DNA of 64,000 nucleotides. Source: Anaerobacillus alkalidiazotrophicus (GTDB lineage: Bacteria > Bacillota > Bacilli > Bacillales_H > Anaerobacillaceae). The stretch is taken from NCBI RefSeq assembly GCF_001866055.1, contig NZ_MLQS01000001.1:1294501-1358500 (forward strand). The letters are read 5' to 3'. Shown here one piece after another: positions 58,375 to 64,000 of this stretch (its first letter is position 1; each line of letters opens with the position of its first letter). Made by a program: the position numbers and the translations under genes. The notes under the pieces are model-generated. The model saw only the letters and a program-made list of their open reading frames with translations. It searched no databases and was not told the DNA's origin.

Positions 58375-59223
58375 TTAAAATCTTTTTAGTGAAATTGCAT
58401 TTCGTATTTTATTAAGTGATTCTTGCATGAGCTCTTTTCGAGCGATACTTACATTTACATAAAGAGCATCGATGATACTTAATTGTGCTAGACGAGAAGA
58501 TAAAGCCTCTGAGCGGTACTCCGTTTCATCACTAACTGTATAAAGAGTGATGTCTGCGCCTTGACTAAGAGGTGATTTAGCTAAAGTAGTGATAGCTACT
58601 GTCGTTGCACCAGCTTCTTTAGCCACATTTAATACTTGAAGCATGTCTAAGTTTGACCCGGAGTGAGAAATTAGAATAGCAACATCATTTTTACTTAACA
58701 GTGAAGCAGACATGACTTGTAAATGGGAATCACTGTAAGTAGCTGTTTGAATTCCTGTACGAATAAATTTGTGGTGAGCATCATCGGCAACAGCCCCTGA
58801 ACCACCATTTCCATAGAAGGCAATTTTATCGGCATTTAGTATGGCATCAACAGCTTTTTTAAACGATTCTTGTTCAATGACCCGTAGCGTTTCTTCTAAC
58901 GTACGAATATTCGATTTGAAAACTTTTTCAGCTACAGCTTTTTCATCATCTCCTACTTGAATTTTTTCATGAATATTATTCATCGGGGATACAACCTCAG
59001 AAGCTAGAGCGATTTTCATGGCCTGGTAGCCTTTAAATCCAATCCGTTTACAAAAACGAAAAACAGTAGCTTCAGCAACGCCTAGATCCTCGGCAACTTG
59101 GTTGATGGTTGAATGGATAATGTTGTTAGGACTATTCATAATATAATCAGCTATCTTTTTCTCTTTATCACTAAAATCAGAGTACGATGATTTTATTCGA
59201 GCAATACAATGTGTTTGAATCAT
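58375..59223 (-). CDS. RpiR/MurR family transcriptional regulator
   Basis: 282 residues; start ATG 59223, with GAGGAGTG eight bases upstream on the minus strand, rather than GTG 59232. The N-terminal HTH_6 domain (STINQVAEDLGVAEATVFRFCKRIGFKGYQAMK) is followed by a SIS phosphosugar-binding domain (GNGGSGAVADDAHHKF, ILISHSGSNLDMLQVLNVAKEAGATTVAITT). Such regulators bind a sugar phosphate; 6-phosphogluconate or a 2-keto-3-deoxy compound is plausible here. It is transcribed with gntK and divergent to the gnd/TRAP operon. AT-rich palindromes in its own promoter region suggest autoregulation. Confidence 0.92.
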   Translation of the reverse strand: MIQTHCIARIKSSYSDFSDKEKKIADYIMNSPNNIIHSTINQVAEDLGVAEATVFRFCKRIGFKGYQAMKIALASEVVSPMNNIHEKIQVGDDEKAVAEKVFKSNIRTLEETLRVIEQESFKKAVDAILNADKIAFYGNGGSGAVADDAHHKFIRTGIQTATYSDSHLQVMSASLLSKNDVAILISHSGSNLDMLQVLNVAKEAGATTVAITTLAKSPLSQGADITLYTVSDETEYRSEALSSRLAQLSIIDALYVNVSIARKELMQESLNKIRNAISLKRF

Positions 59224-59282
59224 TTTAAACACTCCTCGCTAAAAATTAGGATCTACCTATATAATATATGAAAACGATTGAT

Positions 59283-59336
59283 AAAAAAATATTTTTTCGT
59301 AAAAAGTCTTGAAAAAGAAAAAATTTATCATATAAT
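59283..59336 (+). promoter_or_regulatory. Divergent promoter/operator region of rpiR and gnd
   Basis: A strong sigma-A promoter, TTGAAA (59309-59314), 16 bases, TATAAT (59331-59336), points to the gnd/TRAP operon. GAAAAAATTTATC fills its spacer, nearly identical to the site at 52448. A second palindrome, AAAAAATATTTTTTCG (from 59284), faces rpiR. Probably RpiR operators. Confidence 0.65.
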
Positions 59337-59427
59337 AAAACTTGTAAGGAAATTTATTTCATAATACTAAAAGCGAAACAAAATTTCACCATTTATATTC
59401 ATGTAGTTTAAAAAGACGGATTTTTTC

Positions 59428-59776
59428 AAGAAAAGCGCAAGCACCTTGGTCACGAGCAGCTGCTCCTGTGCCACTCCGTTTGCTCAAGAGCAAAGCAGCT
59501 TCGAAGTAATCCAAGCAGTAGCTTCACTGGGGCGGCCTTTGACAGAAGCCGCTCTTTGGCTTCCGCGTGCTTCTGCGTCTTCTAGCATAGCTTCGTAGCA
59601 AGCTTCCTCGAAGCAGTGTTTTGTGCGACGAGTAACCGCAGGAGCAAAGCTGCATGAAGCTAATCGACGAAGGATCTCAAGCAGTAATTGAAGTCAGTTG
59701 CTTGACTGAAGTGACCGAGCTCGTAGGTGCTGAAGCTAGACAGTTTTCAAGTTAGAAATTTATAAATTCTGATACT
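59428..59776 (-). repeat. Bacillaceae-type dispersed repeat, copy 2 (inverted, enlarged)
   Basis: Reverse complement begins AGTATCAGAATTTATAAATT, continues AACTGTCTAGCTTCAGCACC and ends GGTGCTTGCGCTTTTCTT, matching copy 1 at 19675-19862. The interior is about 160 bases longer, G+C-rich, with many GCTTC/GAAGC motifs. It sits between the promoter at 59309 and gnd at 59808, so it forms most of a 450-base leader. Confidence 0.75.
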
Positions 59777-59807
59777 GAAAAAAAACGGCTTTTAAAAGGA
59801 GGAAGCA

Positions 59808-60704
59808 ATGAAACTAGGAATGATTGGCCTCGGTAAGATGGGTTACAACTTGGCATTAAACATCATAGATAACGGTCATTCAATAGTTGGCACAGATGTA
59901 GATGCTGAATTAGTAAATAAAATTTCTAGAGTTGGTGGCGAAGGTGTTCATACAATTGAAGAACTCGTAAAACAACTTCCGACACCTAGAGTTATATGGG
60001 TTATGGTTCCACCTGGTGAAGTAACCCGACAGGTAATAAAGAAATTGTCTGATTTATTACTAGATGGTGATATTGTCATAGACGGTGGGAATTCTCATTA
60101 CCAAGATTCAATCCAACGAAATGCTTTATTAACAGAGAAAGGAATTTTCTTCTTTGATGTTGGTACAAGTGGTGGGATGGTAGGTGCTAGGAATGGTGCT
60201 TGCACAATGATTGGTGGAGATGCTGAAGTATTTAAAACAATAGAACCGCTATTTAAAGATATTTCAGTTGAAAATGGTTATTTATATACTGGTCCAGTTG
60301 GTAGTGGACACTTTTTAAAAATGATCCATAATGGCATCGAATATGGGATGATGCAATCTATCGCAGAAGGATTTGACATTCTTAAAAAAAGTCAATTTGA
60401 TTATGATTATGAATCTGTTGCGAAAGTATGGAACAATGGTTCAGTAATCAGATCTTGGTTAGTGGAATTGACACAAGCAGCTTTTTCAAAGGATGCTAAC
60501 TTAGAAGAAATTCGAGGTGTGATGCATTCATCAGGAGAGGGGAAATGGACAGTTGAGACGGCGCTTGATTTACAAGTTGCCTCACCAGTGATCGCTTTAG
60601 CATTGATGATGCGTTATCGATCGCTAGAGGATGATACTTTTACAGGAAAAGTCGTAGCTGCACTTAGAAATGAATTTGGTGGTCACGAAATTGTGAAAAA
60701 ATAG
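59808..60704 (+). CDS. gnd: 6-phosphogluconate dehydrogenase, short decarboxylating type
   Basis: 298 residues, ATG 59808 with AAAGGAGG upstream. Oxidatively decarboxylates 6-phosphogluconate to ribulose 5-phosphate. N-terminal Rossmann motif MIGLGKMGYNLALNI, then VIDGGNSHYQDSIQRNALL, DVGTSGGMVGARNGACTMIGG and the catalytic Lys/Asn region GSGHFLKMIHNGIEYGMMQ. The length of about 300 marks the short, usually NAD-preferring form (YqeC/GntZ-like) rather than the 470-residue form. Together with gluconokinase it completes a gluconate route into the pentose phosphate pathway. The TRAP importer genes follow. Confidence 0.93.
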   Translation: MKLGMIGLGKMGYNLALNIIDNGHSIVGTDVDAELVNKISRVGGEGVHTIEELVKQLPTPRVIWVMVPPGEVTRQVIKKLSDLLLDGDIVIDGGNSHYQDSIQRNALLTEKGIFFFDVGTSGGMVGARNGACTMIGGDAEVFKTIEPLFKDISVENGYLYTGPVGSGHFLKMIHNGIEYGMMQSIAEGFDILKKSQFDYDYESVAKVWNNGSVIRSWLVELTQAAFSKDANLEEIRGVMHSSGEGKWTVETALDLQVASPVIALALMMRYRSLEDDTFTGKVVAALRNEFGGHEIVKK

Positions 60705-60734
60705 AGATAGCATGTAAAAATTTTTAATTTAAAA

Positions 60735-60748
60735 TGGAAACGTTAACA
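60735..60748 (+). promoter_or_regulatory. cre box before the TRAP importer genes
   Basis: TGGAAACGTTAACA matches TGNAANCGNWNNCW at all defined positions. It lies between gnd and dctP, about 95 bases before dctP, suggesting a separate CcpA-controlled promoter for the importer. Confidence 0.6.
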
Positions 60749-60842
60749 AAGTTGTCATAGTAATAAAATTTGTTTTTATAAATGGAATTAATTAAAAAAT
60801 TCCATTATTAATAAAAAAATAATTTCAAGGGGGAAACCTGAA

Positions 60843-61892
60843 ATGAAGAAAAAGTTAGGATTAATGTTAAGTACTGCGGTATTAGCAATTGGTTTAGTTG
60901 CATGTGGTGGGGGAAGCCAAAGCTCGACAACAGAGACAGATCCATCATTAGACGCAAAAGTAGAGACAAAAACGATGCGTGCTGGTATTGGGCTAAATGA
61001 TCAACATCCTCAGTACAAGGGCTTACTTAAGTTTAAAGAAATTGTAGAAGAAAAGACTGAAGGAGCAATTAAAGTCGAAACGTACCATAGTGGACAACTT
61101 GGTGACGATCGTACAATGATCGAAGGGTTACAATTAGGTTCACAGGAAATTACCATTCCATCAACTGCAGTTATTGCTAACTTTGTTCCTGAATTTGCTG
61201 TATTCGATATTCCATTCTTATTCCCAAATGAGGAAGTGGCTGATGCTGTTTTAGGTGGTGAAGTAGGAGAAGGATTATTAGATAAATTAGCAGCACAAAA
61301 CTTAGTAGGCTTAGGTTACTGGGAAAATGGTTTCCGAGACTTAACAAACAGTGTTCGTCCTGTAGCAACAGCGGAAGATTTCAGAGGGTTAAAAATTCGT
61401 ACAATGGAAAACCAATTACATTTAGAAGCATTCCGTGCTTTAGGTGCAAATCCAACACCAATGGCATTTACTGAGTTATTTGCTGCTATGCAACAAAAAA
61501 CAGTAGATGGACAAGAAAACCCTTATTCAACTATTTACTTACAAAAGTATTTTGAAGTTCAAGAGTATGTGTCTAATACGCACCACATTTATAGCCCATG
61601 GACATTTTTAGTAAGTAAGCCGTTCTTTGATGGATTAACTCCAGAACAACAAGAAATTGTTACGGAAGCTGCTTATGCCGCAGGTGCTTACCAACGTGAA
61701 ATGAATCGTGAGGCTGGTGCAGAATATTTAGCTAACTTACAAGAAGAAGGTATGATTTTTACTGAAATTACTCCAGAAGCACGTCAAGAAATGGTAGATC
61801 TTGTACAACCAGTAATCGAAAAATTCACAGATCAAATTGGTAGAGAAACAGTAGAAGCCGTATTTGACGCTGTAGCAGAAGCTCAAAAATAG
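60843..61892 (+). CDS. dctP: TRAP transporter solute-binding lipoprotein (DctP family)
   Basis: 349 residues, ATG 60843 with AAGGGGG upstream. The lipobox LVACG (Cys21) anchors the receptor. The DctP fold is clear: DQHPQYKGLLKFKEIVEEKT, HSGQLGDDRTMIEGLQLGSQEI, and the region GLKIRTMENQLHLEAFRALGA, whose Arg binds the carboxylate of the ligand, then FTELFAAMQQKTVDGQENP. DctP proteins bind organic acids, including sugar acids. With gluconokinase and gnd nearby, gluconate or a related aldonate is likely. Two hairpins separate it from dctQ. Confidence 0.93.
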   Translation: MKKKLGLMLSTAVLAIGLVACGGGSQSSTTETDPSLDAKVETKTMRAGIGLNDQHPQYKGLLKFKEIVEEKTEGAIKVETYHSGQLGDDRTMIEGLQLGSQEITIPSTAVIANFVPEFAVFDIPFLFPNEEVADAVLGGEVGEGLLDKLAAQNLVGLGYWENGFRDLTNSVRPVATAEDFRGLKIRTMENQLHLEAFRALGANPTPMAFTELFAAMQQKTVDGQENPYSTIYLQKYFEVQEYVSNTHHIYSPWTFLVSKPFFDGLTPEQQEIVTEAAYAAGAYQREMNREAGAEYLANLQEEGMIFTEITPEARQEMVDLVQPVIEKFTDQIGRETVEAVFDAVAEAQK

Positions 61893-61897
61893 TAGAT

Positions 61898-62000
61898 TAG
61901 GAGAGAAGGTATTTTCGATACCTTCTCTCCTATCAAAAAAAGGAAAGCAAAAGTGTATATCTGTTTTCTATCCATACATAGGTGTACAGCTTTGCTTTCC
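61898..62000 (+). promoter_or_regulatory. Two hairpins between dctP and dctQ
   Basis: TAGGAGAGAAGGTAT (61898-61912) pairs perfectly with ATACCTTCTCTCCTA (61918-61932). GGAAAGCAAA (61942-61951) pairs with TTTGCTTTCC (61991-62000). The first resembles a weak terminator. Together they probably set a high receptor to membrane subunit ratio. Confidence 0.65.
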
Positions 62001-62053
62001 TTAAATGAAATGGGAGTAGTTATTTTTAGTATACATGGAAAGAGGGGAACAAA

Positions 62054-62578
62054 ATGAAAGTATTAAAGTGGTTAGATGATCATACGGAAGAAGTTATTTT
62101 AGGTGTTTTCTCGGTCATTATGGTTGCTGTAATCTTTTTACAAGTAATTATGCGATATGTTTTTGATAACTCACTTTCATGGTCTGAGGAGCTAGCACGC
62201 TACTGTTTTATCTGGCTCGTTTATATTGGTATTAGTTACGGAGTCAAAAAGCAGCGTCATATAAAAGTAGATGTATTACTTTTATTATTCAAAGATAAAG
62301 CTAGGTTAATCTTTACGATTATTTCTAACCTTTTATTCTTATTCTTTTGTTTATTTGTTATTAAATATGGATCAGACATAGCATTTAAACTACTAGAATG
62401 GGGACAGAAATCCCCTGCAAACCAAATCCCGATGGGCCTTGTATATTTAGCGGCACCAGTTGGAATGGGATTAACCGCCATCCGAATTATTCAACACTTA
62501 GTGAAGCAAATTAGAGGATTACTAGGTTTTGAAGAGATTGATATTAAAACCACTCAAGAAAAATTACAAGAGGAGTAG
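62054..62578 (+). CDS. dctQ: TRAP transporter small membrane subunit (DctQ family)
   Basis: 174 residues, ATG 62054 with AGAGGGG upstream. Four membrane spans are predicted (about residues 16-36, 51-66, 86-107 and 130-150). The DctQ signature MRYVFDNSLSWSEELARYCFIWLVYIG is present. It joins the receptor to the large subunit. It ends 12 bases before dctM. Confidence 0.93.
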   Translation: MKVLKWLDDHTEEVILGVFSVIMVAVIFLQVIMRYVFDNSLSWSEELARYCFIWLVYIGISYGVKKQRHIKVDVLLLLFKDKARLIFTIISNLLFLFFCLFVIKYGSDIAFKLLEWGQKSPANQIPMGLVYLAAPVGMGLTAIRIIQHLVKQIRGLLGFEEIDIKTTQEKLQEE

Positions 62579-62590
62579 GAGGCGAGATTT

Positions 62591-63859
62591 ATGGTTGCAG
62601 TAGTTTTGTTCGTTACATTTGCTGTTTTTCTTTTATTAAGTGTTCCAATTGGGGTAGCCCTTGGGTTATCAACATTAGTTACTATTGTTTATTCAGGCTC
62701 ATTACCATTAGACTTTCTAGCAAAAGAATTAATAACATCAGTAGATTCGTTTCCATTAATGGCCGTACCGTTTTTCATTCTTGCTGGTGAAATTATGGGT
62801 AAAGGTGGGATTTCAGATCGCCTATTTCGCGTAGCTAATTCCCTTGTTGGAAATAAAACGGGTGGATTTGCGATTGCTACAATTATTACTTGTATGTTCT
62901 TTGCCGCTATTTCAGGTTCTGCTCCAGCAACAGTAGCAGCTATTGGGGGGATTATGATCCCGGCAATGGTTAAGCAAGGTTATGATAAGCGGTTTGCTAC
63001 TGCGGTAGTTTGTGCTGCAGGGTCATTAGGAGTTATTATTCCACCAAGTATTCCTATGGTTATTTATGGTGTAGTTGGAAGTGTATCGATTGCTAATATG
63101 TTTATTGCTGGTATTTTGCCAGGTTTACTAGTTGGTTTTGCACTTATTGTTTACGCATACTTTTATTCAAAAAAGATGGGTTATACAGGTTTAAAAGAAA
63201 AAACATCACTTGCTAACATAGCTAGATCAACATGGGATGCTAAATGGGCACTGTTAATTCCAGTCATCATTTTAGGTGGTATTTACGGTGGGATCTTTAC
63301 ACCTACAGAGGCAGCAGTTATTGCAGTTGTTTATGGTCTTATCGCTGGATTATTCTTTTACCGTGAATTAAAGATTAAAGATTTACCAAGTGTGTTTGCT
63401 AATTCGGCACTAACAACAGCTACCATCTTAATTATTGTTGGAACAGCTACAGCATTTGGAAGACTACTAACAATTGAACAAGTTCCGAATCAAGTTGCTG
63501 AAGCAATGCTATCAATCTCGGAAAGTCCGATTGTTATTATCCTATTAATTACTTTACTATTATTGATTGTTGGCTGCTTCATGGATACATTAGCTGCAAT
63601 CATCATTTTAACACCAATATTATTGCCAATTGCTACAAACATAGGGTATGACCCAATTCACTTTGGTATCATTATGGTCTTAAATTTAGCCATAGGCTTT
63701 ATTACTCCGCCACTTGGAGTGAACTTGTTTGTTGGATCTGGAATTTCGGGATTATCGATTGAAGCATTATCAAAAGCAATTATTCCATTTTTCTTAGTTA
63801 TGTTATTTACGTTATTTATCGTTATTTTCTTACCACAAATCTCACTGATTTTTCTATAG
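62591..63859 (+). CDS. dctM: TRAP transporter large membrane subunit (DctM family)
   Basis: 422 residues, ATG 62591 with AGGAGGCGAG upstream. Sodium-coupled channel subunit with about 12 membrane segments. The family motifs PFFILAGEIMGKGGISDRLF, AAISGSAPATVAAIGGIMIPAM, GVIIPPSIPMVIYG and ATNIGYDPIHFGIIMVLNLA are visible. Completes the DctPQM importer. The next gene begins 37 bases later. Confidence 0.95.
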   Translation: MVAVVLFVTFAVFLLLSVPIGVALGLSTLVTIVYSGSLPLDFLAKELITSVDSFPLMAVPFFILAGEIMGKGGISDRLFRVANSLVGNKTGGFAIATIITCMFFAAISGSAPATVAAIGGIMIPAMVKQGYDKRFATAVVCAAGSLGVIIPPSIPMVIYGVVGSVSIANMFIAGILPGLLVGFALIVYAYFYSKKMGYTGLKEKTSLANIARSTWDAKWALLIPVIILGGIYGGIFTPTEAAVIAVVYGLIAGLFFYRELKIKDLPSVFANSALTTATILIIVGTATAFGRLLTIEQVPNQVAEAMLSISESPIVIILLITLLLLIVGCFMDTLAAIIILTPILLPIATNIGYDPIHFGIIMVLNLAIGFITPPLGVNLFVGSGISGLSIEALSKAIIPFFLVMLFTLFIVIFLPQISLIFL

Positions 63860-63896
63860 TAAATAATATGTAAATATTATCTTAAGGAGGTAACTG

Positions 63897-64000
63897 ATGG
63901 TGGCTAAAGAATGTAGCAAGGAAATTGTCGTAAACATAACAGAAGAGCAAACCATTACAGGTTTAAGTAATTCTATTCAACCACTTGAGTCAGAAATATT
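63897..64000 (+). CDS. Start of a gene cut by the window end, function unknown
   Basis: AAGGAGG (63884-63890) precedes ATG 63897 (GTG 63900 is an alternative). The frame is open to the window end and begins MVAKECSKEIVVNITEEQTI. Too short to place in a family. It directly follows dctM and is probably part of the sugar-acid operon. Confidence 0.6.
   Translation, partial: MVAKECSKEIVVNITEEQTITGLSNSIQPLESEI

Overview
The window is chromosomal DNA of a low-GC, spore-forming member of the Bacillaceae. The evidence is A+T-rich codon use, strong AGGAGG-type ribosome binding sites, GTG and TTG starts, lipobox solute-binding proteins, CcpA-type cre boxes, an HPr with both His15 and Ser46, and a YjcZ-type small sporulation protein. 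Genus cannot be decided from what is visible. No rRNA, tRNA, CRISPR array, phage or intact insertion sequence was seen. The window is almost entirely devoted to carbohydrate import, sensing and breakdown.

Layout. 1-7.7 kb: the end of a YesM-type sensor kinase, then a sugar ABC importer (binding protein and two permeases, no ATPase) and a GH2 beta-galactosidase. 7.7-11 kb: a HAD phosphatase, a secreted membrane-anchored protein of unknown function, a decayed HtrA protease gene and a YjcZ-like gene. 11.5-21.2 kb: the most unusual part. Five tandem paralogues of an RbsB-type sugar-binding protein (one frameshifted) have no transporter genes and are interleaved with two Gfo/Idh/MocA dehydrogenases and a stand-alone HPr gene. 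21.3-36.2 kb: a maltodextrin/cyclodextrin region with an ABC importer, a lipoprotein alpha-amylase, a YesM/YesN two-component system with its own binding protein, a neopullulanase-type cyclomaltodextrinase, a decayed Crh/HPr-like gene and an oligo-1,6-glucosidase. 36.5-38.2 kb: a chemoreceptor. 38.3-52.2 kb: an AraC regulator divergent from an operon of two TIM-barrel isomerases, a ThuA-like protein and two Gfo/Idh/MocA dehydrogenases, followed by ROK glucokinase, a second YesM/YesN pair and another sugar ABC importer. 52.5-64 kb: a sugar-acid region with a DapA-type aldolase, an IlvD/Edd-type dehydratase, a LysM protein, gluconokinase and RpiR regulator, short-form 6-phosphogluconate dehydrogenase, and a DctP-DctQ-DctM TRAP importer.

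How it fits together. Oligosaccharides are probably bound by lipoprotein receptors, imported by permeases that borrow a shared MsmX-type ATPase encoded elsewhere, and cleaved by LacZ, cyclomaltodextrinase or oligo-1,6-glucosidase. Released glucose goes to GlcK. The dehydrogenase, isomerase and ThuA set suggests an oxidative (3-keto-glycoside) route for an unidentified glycoside. A 67-bp upstream module with an invariant 56-nt internal spacing sits before the first Gfo/Idh gene, the HPr gene and the isomerase/ThuA operon, which links the orphan-receptor region to that operon. The sugar-acid region appears to be controlled by RpiR through AT-rich palindromes and by CcpA.

Besides genes there are two families of dispersed non-coding repeats, several gene relics, and hairpins placed directly after binding-protein genes inside operons. 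All functional assignments are from reading the sequence; no database search was possible.
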